From JAXLWB01 sp046328715 (GTDB lineage: Bacteria; Chloroflexota; Anaerolineae; Caldilineales; Caldilineaceae), in contig JAXLWB010000004.1 in the NCBI GenBank assembly GCA_046328715.1, forward strand, positions 243,063-307,062: DNA of 64,000 bases, written 5' to 3'. The notes beneath the pieces were generated by a model. The model saw only the letters and a program-made list of their open reading frames with translations, was not told the origin of the DNA and ran no database searches. This document shows, in pieces, positions 40,929 to 50,289 of this stretch. Position numbers and translations under genes: made by a program. Position 1 is the stretch's first letter. Every line of letters starts with the position of its first letter.

Positions 40929-41662
40929 GCCACCACCCTCTCATCCTTCCTGCCCGCAAAGACTGCATGACCAGCGACCATCCAATAGACATCGACGTTG
41001 ACAAAGCCAGCCTGCTCTAACCAATGCAACTGATCAACCAGCGTCGAAGGGTGGTCGATGTCATCGGGTTCAAAATAGCGAAACATATTCCACTGGGTCT
41101 TCTCAAATTCAGCAAAGGCGCGCAGGTTGCCATCCAGTTCGAGCGCACGCGCTTTCACGACCTCGTCATAGGTTTGAGCGGCAATCTTCCAACCTTCATT
41201 GGTTGCTGGTTTGACCACATCGGCAACGACAAAGACGCCGCCAGGCTCCAACATGTGGTAGACGTCGGCAAAGAGGCGTTGTTTTCCCTCATCATCGAGG
41301 TGGTGGATCGCCAGCGAAGAAACGACGGCAAGCGGGTGTAACGTCGATCGCCGCCAGGTGCGGCTGGCCAGTTCAAAGAGCTTAGGGCGAAAGCGCTCCT
41401 TGTAGGGGGAAAGGCGCTTTTTAGCACGCTTCAACATCTCATGCGAGCCGTCGTAGCCGTGTACCGTGCAGTTGGTAAAGCGCTGGAGAATGGCATCAGC
41501 CAGCAGCCCTTCGCCACAACATAGCTCGATCACGTTGAAGGGAGCGGTGGGCGGGGCGAGTAACGCGCAAATGGTTTCAATCTGCCGATCGCGGTCGGGG
41601 ACAAAGTAACGACCGTAGTCAGCAAAGATTTCCGAGTCAGACTCGTTCCAATGAGTTTCCAT
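40925..41662 (-). CDS. Class I SAM-dependent methyltransferase
   Basis: 245 aa from ATG 41662; the longer frame crosses an octamer repeat and was rejected. VIELCCGEGLLADAIL (about residues 43-58) is SAM motif I, GYDGSHEML motif II region, VSSLAIHHLDDEGKQ the motif IV region and LEPGGVFVVADVV the post-motif region. The acceptor is unknown (ubiquinone/tRNA-type methylases share this layout). A TATACT box lies 6 nt before the ATG and no Shine-Dalgarno fits, so the mRNA is probably leaderless. Confidence 0.85.
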   Translation of the reverse strand: METHWNESDSEIFADYGRYFVPDRDRQIETICALLAPPTAPFNVIELCCGEGLLADAILQRFTNCTVHGYDGSHEMLKRAKKRLSPYKERFRPKLFELASRTWRRSTLHPLAVVSSLAIHHLDDEGKQRLFADVYHMLEPGGVFVVADVVKPATNEGWKIAAQTYDEVVKARALELDGNLRAFAEFEKTQWNMFRYFEPDDIDHPSTLVDQLHWLEQAGFVNVDVYWMVAGHAVFAGRKDERVVA

Positions 41663-41668
41663 GGCGAA

Positions 41669-41674
41669 AGTATA
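41669..41674 (-). promoter_or_regulatory. -10 box TATACT, leaderless methyltransferase-MFS transcript
   Basis: Placed 6 nt before ATG 41662, the same spacing as for cysteine leader peptide 1 and the gene at 50290. The -35 region overlaps the octamer repeat and is weak. Confidence 0.5.
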
Positions 41675-41680
41675 ACATAA

Positions 41681-41782
41681 GGCAGAGTTACAAAGTCGCA
41701 AAGTTGCACATTTCAGTGAATAAGCTGGCTGGCCTTCCACTTTGTTACTTTGCAACTCTGCCACTTTGCAACTCTGCAACTC
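41681..41782. repeat. Octamer-repeat inverted element between divergent genes
   Basis: ACTTTGTT, ACTTTGCA, ACTCTGCC, ACTTTGCA, ACTCTGCA follow with period 8 on the right; GGCAGAGT-TACAAAGT-CGCAAAGT-TGCA on the left is their complement. It sits between two -10 boxes of divergent, probably leaderless genes. Confidence 0.75.
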
Positions 41783-41796
41783 GATACCCTGTCGTT

Positions 41797-41802
41797 TATA
41801 AT
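41797..41802 (+). promoter_or_regulatory. -10 box TATAAT before the dus gene
   Basis: Perfect TATAAT 8 nt before ATG 41811, with no ribosome-binding site between. Suggests a leaderless mRNA. Confidence 0.55.
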
Positions 41803-41810
41803 GGCCCACA

Positions 41811-42938
41811 ATGATACAATCTTTGAACCCTTGGCACTCGTTGCCTCGCCCGATCATTGGCCTGGCCCCAATGGATGCAATCACCGATCATCCATTTCGT
41901 CATATCACCAAGAAGTATGGCAATCCCGATATTGTCTACACCGAGTTTACCAGCGTCGAGGCACTCTGCCACGGCGATTGGCATTCACTGCGCAATTTTA
42001 TCTACGACGAAAGCCAACGCCCTATCATCGCCCAGATCTATGGTCGAACGCCGCAATATTTTCGCCAGGTGGCGATCATGCTCTGTGAACTGGGCTTTGA
42101 TGGGATTGATATCAACATGGGCTGCCCGGCCAAGACAGTGGCAAATGGCGGCTGTGGTGCGGGTTTGATCCGCACGCCTGACAATGCCCAGGCAATTGTT
42201 CAGGCAGCCAAGGCAGGTGTGGAAGATTGGTGCAACGGTGCGACAACAGCCCAATGCACTCGCCTGCTGGCTCGTTTTGCCAAACATGTTGCAGCCAGAC
42301 ATGCCGAGTTACCTGCCAAATATCAACAGCGCATGCCGATTCCTGTCAGTGTCAAAACGCGTATTGGCTATGATCGCCCAGCCGTTGAGCAGTGGATTCC
42401 ACGTTTACTTGAAGTTGAGCCAGTGGCGATCTGTCTGCATGGCCGTACCTTGCATCAGGCCTACAAGGGACAGGCCGACTGGGATGCAATTGGCACTGCC
42501 GCACAGCTATGCAGGCAGACCAGCACCATGATCCTTGGCAATGGTGACGCAACCTCGCGCCTGGATGCGCAGCGCCGTGCAGCTACCTACGACTTGGACG
42601 GGGTTCTGATCGGGCGGGCCAGCTATGGCAACCCCTTTGTCTTTCAACTGATTGAAACTGAGGAGGAGGAAACACAATCCACGAAACCACCGTCGCGTCC
42701 GCAGATGATCAGGATCGCGCTTGAACATGTGCGGCTGTTTGAGGAAACTTATCAACGATTAGAACACTATCATTTCCCGGCCATGCGCAAACATCTCAGT
42801 TGGTATATCAAGGAGATTCCCGGTGCGACCCACATTCGGGCCAGCCTGATGCAAACCAAAAGTGCACAGGAAGTTGAAGCGGTCTTTCAGCAACAAGAGC
42901 AACGTTCCCTCGCATTTCGAAGGTTAATACACGAGTAA
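41811..42938 (+). CDS. tRNA-dihydrouridine synthase
   Basis: 375 aa. FMN-binding TIM barrel with all signatures: IIGLAPMDAITDHPFR near the start, DINMGCPAKTVANGGCGAGLI containing the catalytic Cys near residue 120, VSVKTRIGYD, ICLHGRTLHQAYKGQADWD and DGVLIGRASYGNPFVF. The C-terminal MRKHLSWYIKEIPGATHIRASLM is the tRNA-binding helical domain. It reduces uridines in the tRNA D-loop with NADPH. An insertion near residue 140-165 (VEDWCNGATTAQCTRLLARF) is longer than in E. coli DusB. It stands alone. Confidence 0.93.
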   Translation: MIQSLNPWHSLPRPIIGLAPMDAITDHPFRHITKKYGNPDIVYTEFTSVEALCHGDWHSLRNFIYDESQRPIIAQIYGRTPQYFRQVAIMLCELGFDGIDINMGCPAKTVANGGCGAGLIRTPDNAQAIVQAAKAGVEDWCNGATTAQCTRLLARFAKHVAARHAELPAKYQQRMPIPVSVKTRIGYDRPAVEQWIPRLLEVEPVAICLHGRTLHQAYKGQADWDAIGTAAQLCRQTSTMILGNGDATSRLDAQRRAATYDLDGVLIGRASYGNPFVFQLIETEEEETQSTKPPSRPQMIRIALEHVRLFEETYQRLEHYHFPAMRKHLSWYIKEIPGATHIRASLMQTKSAQEVEAVFQQQEQRSLAFRRLIHE

Positions 42939-42989
42939 TCACAATTGCGAATGAAGAACGGAGTTCACCCATTCATCAAGGAGAGAAGA

Positions 42990-44291
42990 ATGTTGTACCC
43001 AATCTTTGTGCCCTCACTGAAGCAGAAATTCGCACTTTTACTATTGTTAATTGCCACCATCGCCCTTGTGAGCGCCTGCGGCAGCAGCGACGATTCAGCC
43101 GAGATCCCTACCACAGTTCCTACACTGTCGTCAGCCACCAATACTCCCGTTCCACCGACTGCTACCATTGTCCCTGCTACAAGTACAGCGACCGCCAGCG
43201 CTTCACTCGATCAAAGCAATGCGTTGAGTACAACAATCCCCGTCAGCCCCACTGAGGTGACGAGCGCCACGGCAAGTAGTGCGGTCCGTGTCTTCTTCCG
43301 TCAGCCTACCAGCAATGCCATCCTGCCGATCACGTCAACCATCATTGCTGGTAGCCAGGGTATTTCACTGGAAAACGGTTCTCAGCTTCACCTGTTGCTG
43401 GATGCGCCCTTTGCCGCAACGGGCGAAACGATCCCTTCCGATGCGGCCCATCTGCTCTTGGCAAGTAACGAGCTGACCGCTAGTGTTGTCCTAACGCCCG
43501 GCTTGCATCTGCTGCGTTTACAACTGAGTGACAGTGAAGGAAAGGTGACCGGTGAAGATGGGAGCCAGGCCGAGATTCCAGTACGGGTGGCGGCGGGTGC
43601 GCCAGAGCAGTCTGTCCGCTTTGTTGAGCCAACCAACTTCGCCACTGTGCCGCCGACCTTTACCGTTGTGATGGCCGCTACCGGTCTGATTGTCGAACCG
43701 GCAGGGGATGTCCACGAAAATGCAGGGCATATGCATATTCTGATCGACAAGGGTTTTGTTGCAAGTGGCGAGGCTGTGCCCAAGGATGCCACCGATCTGC
43801 ACTTTGGCCAAGGCCAACTGACCGCAACGCTCACGCTGCCGGTTGGAGAACATCAGTTGCTGCTCCAATTTGCCAATGGTGCCCACGTCGCCATGGACGG
43901 CGCACAATATCGTGATACGATTACTGTCACGGTAGCAGAACAGGCACCAGCCGCCCAAGTCCAAATTGTCGAACCGAAGGATGGCGCTGAAGTCTCAAGT
44001 CCTTTCACGGTGACGATGGCTGTCGCTGGGATGATCCTGGAGCCAGCAGGCGCGGTCATCGAGGAAGGCCGAGGACATTTGCACCTACTCATCGACAGCG
44101 ACTTTATTCCGGCGGGTCAAGCCATCCCCAAGGATGAAACACATCTACACTTTGGGCTTGGTCAGACCCAAGCGACACTCACCTTGCCCGAAGGTGAACA
44201 CACGATTCGTCTGCAAATGGCGAATGGCGCGCATATTGCGCTCGAAGGCGATCAATATCGCTATGAGATTAAGGTCAAAGTAACAAAATAG
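42990..44291 (+). CDS. Lipoprotein with three DUF4399-like repeats
   Basis: 433 aa from ATG 42990, with AAGGAG upstream. Signal peptide ending in the lipobox LVSAC (Cys30), then a Thr/Ser/Pro-rich linker to about residue 105. Three related domains follow: LHLLLD...DAAHLLL, HMHILIDKGF...DLHFGQGQ and HLHLLIDSDF...HLHFGLGQ, each with a closing 'L.LPxGEH...LQxANGAH' unit. The second and third match DUF4399, while the first lacks most histidines. Surface-anchored, possibly metal-binding through its paired His. Function unknown. Confidence 0.82.
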   Translation: MLYPIFVPSLKQKFALLLLLIATIALVSACGSSDDSAEIPTTVPTLSSATNTPVPPTATIVPATSTATASASLDQSNALSTTIPVSPTEVTSATASSAVRVFFRQPTSNAILPITSTIIAGSQGISLENGSQLHLLLDAPFAATGETIPSDAAHLLLASNELTASVVLTPGLHLLRLQLSDSEGKVTGEDGSQAEIPVRVAAGAPEQSVRFVEPTNFATVPPTFTVVMAATGLIVEPAGDVHENAGHMHILIDKGFVASGEAVPKDATDLHFGQGQLTATLTLPVGEHQLLLQFANGAHVAMDGAQYRDTITVTVAEQAPAAQVQIVEPKDGAEVSSPFTVTMAVAGMILEPAGAVIEEGRGHLHLLIDSDFIPAGQAIPKDETHLHFGLGQTQATLTLPEGEHTIRLQMANGAHIALEGDQYRYEIKVKVTK

Positions 44292-44292
44292 A

Positions 44293-44370
44293 AAAGTAGC
44301 AAAGTGGCAAAGTTGAATGGACTCTTCAACTCTGCCACTTTGCTACTTTGCCACTCTTTCACTCTCTAAC
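44293..44370. repeat. Octamer-repeat hairpin (20 of 21 bp stem)
   Basis: GTAGCAAAGTGGCAAAGTTG (44296-44315) and CAACTCTGCCACTTTGCTAC (44327-44346) pair with one mismatch. Octamers continue to the right. It separates the lipoprotein and SDR genes and can terminate the former. Confidence 0.75.
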
Positions 44371-44390
44371 TTTTATCTAAAGGTCAAACT

Positions 44391-45191
44391 ATGTCTCAAG
44401 CTTTGTACGAACCACCCGTTACCGATCAGGTCGCCATTGTTACGGGGGCTGGCCAGGGAATTGGCCGCGCCATTGCATTACGATTGGCAGGCGATGGGAT
44501 GAATGTGGTTGTCGCCGATCTCAAAATCGATCAGGCTGAACAAGTGGCAAGCGAGATTCAAGCATTAGGTAGGAAGGCGTTTGCCTTTAAAATTGATGTT
44601 ACCAAGGAAGAGCAACGTCAGCAGCTTTTGACGACTAGCTTGCAAGAATTGGGACGCCTCGACGTGCTTGTTAACAATGCGGGTGTCAATTTCTTTTCGT
44701 CGCCCTTGGAAGTGACCGAGGCGCATTGGGATCTGGTGATGAATGTCAACACCAAAGCGGTTTGGTTTCTCTGTCAGGCAGCACTCAAGATCATGATCGA
44801 ACAGCGGCGAGGGCGTATCGTTAACCTGGCCTCAATTGCGGGCAAGATCTCCTCAACGCTACATCACCCTGTTTATAATGTCTCGAAGGCCGGTGTGATT
44901 GCGTTAACCAAGACCTTTGCCCACGCTGCGGCACCCTATGGCGTGCGCGTTAATTGTGTCTGTCCAGGCATTATTGATACGGCGATGGGTGACCAGGTGG
45001 CGGCAGAGGTAGGCAAGCTCACGAATAAGACGCCGGAACAGATCGCCAATGAACGGACTGGGCGGGTGCCCTTGGGTGTTCAAGGCACACCAGCCGAAGT
45101 AGCTGATGTAATTTCGTTCTTGGTAGGTCCCGACTCTCGTTATATGACGGGGCAAGCCGTAAATATCAGCGGTGGAATGGTGATGTATTAA
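44391..45191 (+). CDS. SDR family oxidoreductase
   Basis: 266 aa, AAAGG before the ATG. Classical SDR: cofactor motif TGAGQGIG (about residues 17-24), NNAG at about 97, catalytic Ser in LASIAG, YNVSK (Tyr/Lys) near 162, PG motif VCPGIIDTAMG and C-terminal YMTGQAVNISGGMVM. The Asp after the first beta-alpha unit (VVADLKID) indicates NAD(H) preference. Closest subfamilies act on sugar alcohols or 3-oxoacyl substrates; the substrate is not determined. Convergent with the HtrA gene. Confidence 0.9.
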   Translation: MSQALYEPPVTDQVAIVTGAGQGIGRAIALRLAGDGMNVVVADLKIDQAEQVASEIQALGRKAFAFKIDVTKEEQRQQLLTTSLQELGRLDVLVNNAGVNFFSSPLEVTEAHWDLVMNVNTKAVWFLCQAALKIMIEQRRGRIVNLASIAGKISSTLHHPVYNVSKAGVIALTKTFAHAAAPYGVRVNCVCPGIIDTAMGDQVAAEVGKLTNKTPEQIANERTGRVPLGVQGTPAEVADVISFLVGPDSRYMTGQAVNISGGMVMY

Positions 45192-45195
45192 AGGG

Positions 45196-45244
45196 GCAGG
45201 TTGCAAGTTGCGTGTGCTTTGCCACTATGCAACCTGCAACCTGC
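45196..45244. repeat. Heptamer hairpin between convergent genes, likely bidirectional terminator
   Basis: GCAGGTTGCA pairs with TGCAACCTGC (present twice at 45228 and 45235). It lies between the ends of the SDR and HtrA genes. Confidence 0.6.
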
Positions 45245-45249
45245 TTCAG

Positions 45250-46830
45250 TTATTCAACAACCACTTCAATCACATCGCCGGTTTCGCGGTCGATGGTGAC
45301 CTTGGCAGTCTGTGAATCGGTGCTGAGTTCAACGACCCACACCGACTTGCCATCCACTTGGTCTGGCAAGGTGGTGACCTGAGTCACTTCGCCGGTCAGT
45401 TGATCCTGGACTGCCTGACGGGCGATGCGGATCGCCTGGCGGGGTGAAACCGTACCCTGCGTCTGGCCTTGACCGTTTCCTTGACCGTTCCCCTGTCCAT
45501 TGCCTTGCCCATTTCCCTGCCCGTTACCCTGGTCATTGCCCTGCTCAGGGGCCGCGCTGGCCTGTTGGTCGCCGGAGGGGCGAGTGCCGAGTTTGACTTC
45601 GACCTTTTCTTCCTTGCCATCGCGCAGGACGGTGAGTGTGACGGTCTGACCTGGTTCGGTTTGGGTGACCAGGTAGTTCACCATATCTTCAAAGCCAGTC
45701 ACCTTCTCGTTGTCAATGGCGGTAACAATATCGCCACCCTCTAGCGTATCCGGATCGGCACCGACAATACCTGCTTTGTCTGATGGTCCACCTTGGATCA
45801 CAGAGACAACGTATGCACCCAATGTCGTATTGGAGAGCTTCAACTGGCGAGCCAAGTCCGCGTCCACCGAGCGACCACTCAAGCCAAGATAGGGATAGGT
45901 GAACTTGCCATCAGCGATCAAGGCAGGAACCACACGCTGGATGATGGAAACTGGGATCACGAAGCCGACACCAGAGCTCTGGCGGGTCTGCGATTCAATT
46001 GCAAAGTTCACACCAACCACTTCGCCATCCAAATTGAGCAGCGGGCCACCGGAGTTGCCGGGGTTAATAGCCGCATCGGTCTGGATCACACCAGGCAGTG
46101 AGTAGCTATTCTGACCAAAACCACCCACTGGGAAGTCACGGCCAATAGCGCTGACAATACCCGTTGTCATTGTATTTTCCATGGCGAATGGGTTGCCCAG
46201 CGCAATCACTGTATGACCCACCTTCAGTGCGTTTGGATCGGCCATTTTGAGCGGCTTCCAATCAAAACCGTCGGGCGGAGTTACCTTGAGGACAGCCAAA
46301 TCAGCCTGTGGATCGGTGGCAACCACCTCGGCCTGCGCCCAAAAGCCATTGTAGAAGTTGACCACGACATCAGTGGCACCCTCAACGACATGATTGTTGG
46401 TCACAATATGACCGTCATTGTCGAAGATCCAGCCGGAGCCTTCGCCGCGCACTTGTTGCTGGCCTTGCGGCAATTCAAAGCCAGGAGGCAGTTGAAAGCC
46501 TTCAGGCAATTGTGTCCCGGCATCAGCTTGACCAGTGACCTGGATGCTCACAACTGAGGGTTCTAGCTGCTCATACATCTGCGCTAATTTGTCTTGATCG
46601 GCGTAGAGCGAATTGGTGGTATCGCTGGAGCTCTGGGCAGGGGCTGCCTGTGTGGTTGTGTTGCCGGTGCCTGCTTCCGCAGTGCGGGTCTGCCACAGTG
46701 CTGGGGCGTAGAGCGCGCTGGCCGCAAAAAGCGACGCGCCAACAACGCCAGCCGCTACCTTTTGCAGTGTGCGGCTTGATTGTTTGCCATTCGACTTGGC
46801 ATCAATCAATTTGAAATTAGGGTCCATCAT
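45250..46830 (-). CDS. HtrA/DegP-type serine protease with PDZ and C-terminal PepSY domains
   Basis: 526 aa; AAGGA upstream of two adjacent ATG codons. One N-terminal membrane anchor (about 24-45), a trypsin-like domain with the triad His147 (TNNHVV), Asp177 (ADLAVL) and Ser260 (NPGNSGGPL), a PDZ domain (about 315-417), a tetrapeptide-repeat linker of Gly-Asn-Gly-Gln units (about 430-456) encoded by 12-bp DNA repeats, and a PepSY domain (about 462-526: AIRIARQAVQDQL ... VTIDRETGDVIEVVVE). PepSY is not usual in HtrA proteins. Extracytoplasmic quality-control protease. The linker length probably varies between strains. Confidence 0.92.
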   Translation of the reverse strand: MMDPNFKLIDAKSNGKQSSRTLQKVAAGVVGASLFAASALYAPALWQTRTAEAGTGNTTTQAAPAQSSSDTTNSLYADQDKLAQMYEQLEPSVVSIQVTGQADAGTQLPEGFQLPPGFELPQGQQQVRGEGSGWIFDNDGHIVTNNHVVEGATDVVVNFYNGFWAQAEVVATDPQADLAVLKVTPPDGFDWKPLKMADPNALKVGHTVIALGNPFAMENTMTTGIVSAIGRDFPVGGFGQNSYSLPGVIQTDAAINPGNSGGPLLNLDGEVVGVNFAIESQTRQSSGVGFVIPVSIIQRVVPALIADGKFTYPYLGLSGRSVDADLARQLKLSNTTLGAYVVSVIQGGPSDKAGIVGADPDTLEGGDIVTAIDNEKVTGFEDMVNYLVTQTEPGQTVTLTVLRDGKEEKVEVKLGTRPSGDQQASAAPEQGNDQGNGQGNGQGNGQGNGQGNGQGQTQGTVSPRQAIRIARQAVQDQLTGEVTQVTTLPDQVDGKSVWVVELSTDSQTAKVTIDRETGDVIEVVVE

Positions 46831-47175
46831 AATTATTTATTCCTTCTTGTAGGTGAAATGATCGTCATGGCTTGTCAACCAGAGACGGGTAGTGCTCACT
46901 GCTTTTCGATCTACCCTGCTCTTGGCAAACCATCTATGACAAAGATTCAATACTGCCTCTCATCAGGAAGAGTTCCGCTCGATCTGTGGTTATCGCAAGC
47001 CAAAGTTTCTGAACAGCACTGCTTCTGCTCGCAAACGACATTTCTCTGCGTATCTTCTCGTGTGAGAACCATATCAACATCTGTTACACATCATAGGTCG
47101 ATACTGTTAGTTTTGCGTGAACTCAGGGTAAGAGAATGATAAGAAATCATGAAAATCAGATGAAGGGGCAAGACG

Positions 47176-47221
47176 ACCGGATGACAAGGTGGCATCTCGC
47201 CTCTTCACCTTGTCATCCGGT
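47176..47221. repeat. 16-bp perfect hairpin downstream of the UPF0182 gene
   Basis: ACCGGATGACAAGGTG and its exact complement, with a 14-nt loop, start 20 nt past the stop codon at 47241. CTTGTCAT-CCGGTCAT-CTTGTCAT keeps an 8-bp period. Transcript-end role likely; the rest of 46831-47175 shows no gene, only the htrA upstream region. Confidence 0.7.
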
Positions 47222-47240
47222 CATCTTGTCATTCGTTTGG

Positions 47241-50213
47241 TCATTGCCCTGGCGTAGGAGTTGCCTCGGCTGTTGGTGTTTCAGCGCTGGCGGCTGGAGT
47301 TTCGGTTGGTAGAGTGACGCCGCTTACTTCGGCCAGACGGCGTAACGTATTCTGCAAGGCATTGATTTCGTTGCCATAGGTTGCCCAATCACCATTCTTC
47401 AAAGCCGACTGCGCCTGGGTGTATTGTTGATTGGCCAGCGTGATCAACTCGTCGAGCGACGAGCCGTTCAAATCAGGCGCATTCGATGGCGATGAGGCTG
47501 AGGTCGACGGCTCTGACGCCGCGATCACTTCATCTTCGTTGGTTACGGGTTGAATTGCCAGAGCTGCTAAACGTGGATCGCTTAAGACACGTCGGCCAAA
47601 CAATTGCTGTAAGGCCAACCCTAGATTTTCTGCCATCACCACCCGGTCGGAAGTGGCCAAGATTACCCGCTTTAACTCGGGAATCCTGCCATTGGCAGCC
47701 TGTAAATAGATTGGCTCGATATAAAGTAAACCCTTGGCAATCGGCAGCACAATCAGGTTGCCGCGGATGACACTGCTTCCCTGCTGATTCCACAGCGAAA
47801 GTTGGGCGCTGATCTCCGGATTTTGGTCGATCCGCCCTTCGATCTGCTTCGGCCCAAAGATCGTCGTCTCCCGGCCAAACTCGTAGACCACCTTTTGTCC
47901 ATACTCAGCCGGATCACTAAGTGCCGCCATCCAGGCGATCATGTTTTCGCGTTCTGCGGGCACGAAAGGCAGTATTTGCACAAAGTCGAGTTGGTCCCGA
48001 TCTGGCAGTTGCATCAGTACGTAATAAGGCTCAATCGCCTGCACCTGGTTCTCAAGCGTCTCCTGCGGCCAATCCCAGAGATCTTCCTTCTGGAAAAAGC
48101 CATCGGGATCAGTCATGTGGTAGGTGCGCAACATTTCGGCCTGAATCGTATAGATGTCTTCGGGGTAACGCAGGTGGCCGACCAAAAAGTCCGGCATGGC
48201 CGATGCTGGGGTAAAGAGCGAAGGAAAGATGCGTGCATAGGCTGCGGCAATAGGTTCGGTGGGATCCATCAGGTAGAACTTCATACTGCCATCGTAGGCG
48301 TTGGTCACCACCTTTACCGAGTTGCGGATATAGTTGATCTCCTGGTAGGAACGCAACGTAGTCAACAACCCATTGCGCACCGGCTCACTGTATGGGAAGC
48401 GATCACTCCAGGTGTAGGCATCCAAGACCCAATAGACTTTGCCATCCTCGCCGATGACGACATAGGGATCGTGGTCGTAGCGCAGGAAAGGAGCAACCTC
48501 CTGAATACGATCAGCGATATTGCGCTTCCAGAGCAGGCGGCTATCCGATTGAATGTCGCCGTTGAGGACCAGGTTTGCATCGCCAAAGAAGAGCGCAAAG
48601 AGATAACGGTTGAGCAAGGACATGCGAATGCCCGAATCCGCATCAAATTTCGTGTTGACATCGGTGTTGCCGTCTGGAGCAGGGTAATCAAATTCTGGCT
48701 GCTTGGTGCGGGCAATCACATAGTCATTTGTCAACTCTCCGAAGTAGATCTGCGGCTGTGTAATGCTGATGACACCCTGAATCGGGAAGTCGCGCAGGAG
48801 GAAGTTGGGTAATCCTTCGGCTGATACTTCGGATACCGACGACATGGCGACCCCGTAGCCATGGGTGTAGACCAATTTGCGATTGACCCAGGTTTGAGCG
48901 GATGTGGTCAACTGGTTGGGATTCATTTCGCGCGCAGCAAGCATCACTTGGCGACGTTCGCCGTCGATCGTGTAGCGATCAATGTCAATGTCAGTGAACT
49001 CGTAGAATTGTTTCTTCTCTTGTACTTGGCGATAGGTCTGTTGCAGGGGACGATAATCCCACAGGCGCGCATTGCGTACCGTGTTGGTCTGAGAAAGAAT
49101 CGAGGAAGCGGTCAGTTGTTGTGTCCCCTGGTAGGGCTTGGTCGTGATTGAGTCGAGATCGTAGGCTCGTCGCGTAAATTCAATATTGGCCGCAATATAG
49201 GGGCGTTCCAGATTCAGCTCGTTGGGCTTGACACGAAAGTTCTGTACCAAGCTTGGATAGACGCCAGTCGCCAAAAGGTTGACAAGAAACCACACTCCCA
49301 GCACAATCAGGATGCTCTGCCAGCCGCGACGCAATACGGCTACAGCCATCACCACCACGGCAGCAACCAGACTGATCACAAGCAGTAAGTTGTAGGCGGG
49401 CAGACGTGCGTTGGCATCGGTATAGCCAACGCCCATGACCACACCATATTCGCTATAGACCAGTTCGTAGGCATAGAGTCGATATTGCCAGGCGAACAGG
49501 ACAAGCAGCAATGCCACCAGTGCGCTCAAATGGACTAGCGAACTGCGCTTCATGATGCTACGCCGCCAGAAAAAGCCGGAGATAATCGTACAAGCTACCA
49601 AGGTCAGCAACACAGAGGTGATCATCCAGCCGCGCGCAATTTCCCACACAGGCAGGCTAAAGATGTAAAAGCTCACATCCAGCTTGAAGAGTCTGTCACG
49701 CAGTCCGAATTCACTTTGGTTGAGATAAAGCAGCAGCTCTTTCCAGTTACCGGCAATGGCCAAACCCATCATCAAGGCCAGAACAATGCTGATGACCAGA
49801 AAGATCGACGAGATACGGATCCCAAAGCCCTCGGCAACCTGTTCGATTGGTGAGTCGCGCAATCCTTGGAGGTCGAGGCGGCGCGCAACGATCACATTGC
49901 CCAGGAAGAAGATCCAAAAGATCACTGCACCAGCCAAAAAGAGGATCAGTTGTGCCCAGTAGCCTGTGAAAAAGACGGAGGTGAAGCCGACGCTATCAAA
50001 CCAAATCCAATTCGTGATAAAGCCCAAACTGCGGCTCAAAAGGATCAGGAGAAAGAGAAAGAAGGCACCCCATAGAAAGCGGCGTGGAACACCCCCTCCG
50101 ACACGAGGGGGACGGGGCTGATTGTCCGGTGGCCCACCTAAACTGCCGCCTCTTTGTAAATTTTCTTCAAGAGAACGGAGTAAATCTGCAAATGGATCGT
50201 CATCGTTACGCAT
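47241..50213 (-). CDS. UPF0182 family membrane protein
   Basis: 990 aa. Seven hydrophobic helices in the first third (about residues 42-330), then a large extracytoplasmic region with the family blocks YIAANIEFTRRAYDLDSI, LWDYRPLQQTYRQ, DIDRYTIDGERRQVMLAARE, YTHGYGVAMSSVSEV and LVGHLRYPEDIYTIQAEMLRTYHM. C-terminal low-complexity Thr/Pro/Glu tail. UPF0182 proteins are widespread in Actinobacteria, Cyanobacteria and Chloroflexota with no known function. Divergent from the small gene at 50290. Confidence 0.93.
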   Translation of the reverse strand: MRNDDDPFADLLRSLEENLQRGGSLGGPPDNQPRPPRVGGGVPRRFLWGAFFLFLLILLSRSLGFITNWIWFDSVGFTSVFFTGYWAQLILFLAGAVIFWIFFLGNVIVARRLDLQGLRDSPIEQVAEGFGIRISSIFLVISIVLALMMGLAIAGNWKELLLYLNQSEFGLRDRLFKLDVSFYIFSLPVWEIARGWMITSVLLTLVACTIISGFFWRRSIMKRSSLVHLSALVALLLVLFAWQYRLYAYELVYSEYGVVMGVGYTDANARLPAYNLLLVISLVAAVVVMAVAVLRRGWQSILIVLGVWFLVNLLATGVYPSLVQNFRVKPNELNLERPYIAANIEFTRRAYDLDSITTKPYQGTQQLTASSILSQTNTVRNARLWDYRPLQQTYRQVQEKKQFYEFTDIDIDRYTIDGERRQVMLAAREMNPNQLTTSAQTWVNRKLVYTHGYGVAMSSVSEVSAEGLPNFLLRDFPIQGVISITQPQIYFGELTNDYVIARTKQPEFDYPAPDGNTDVNTKFDADSGIRMSLLNRYLFALFFGDANLVLNGDIQSDSRLLWKRNIADRIQEVAPFLRYDHDPYVVIGEDGKVYWVLDAYTWSDRFPYSEPVRNGLLTTLRSYQEINYIRNSVKVVTNAYDGSMKFYLMDPTEPIAAAYARIFPSLFTPASAMPDFLVGHLRYPEDIYTIQAEMLRTYHMTDPDGFFQKEDLWDWPQETLENQVQAIEPYYVLMQLPDRDQLDFVQILPFVPAERENMIAWMAALSDPAEYGQKVVYEFGRETTIFGPKQIEGRIDQNPEISAQLSLWNQQGSSVIRGNLIVLPIAKGLLYIEPIYLQAANGRIPELKRVILATSDRVVMAENLGLALQQLFGRRVLSDPRLAALAIQPVTNEDEVIAASEPSTSASSPSNAPDLNGSSLDELITLANQQYTQAQSALKNGDWATYGNEINALQNTLRRLAEVSGVTLPTETPAASAETPTAEATPTPGQ

Positions 50214-50277
50214 AGGAGTTTATCGTGTTTAGTCCGCATCCTCAGATGCGAATCAGCATTTGGGACGCAAGTTGTGC

Positions 50278-50283
50278 TACAAT
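50278..50283 (+). promoter_or_regulatory. -10 box TACAAT, leaderless start
   Basis: TACAAT 6 nt before ATG 50290, the same geometry as at 39426 and 41662. Confidence 0.5.
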
Positions 50284-50289
50284 AGTAAT

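Noticed and set aside
27974..41797. Shared 15-mer GATACCCTGTCGTTT at 27974 and 41783
   Set aside because: A few identical 15-mers are expected by chance in 64 kb, and the surroundings do not match.
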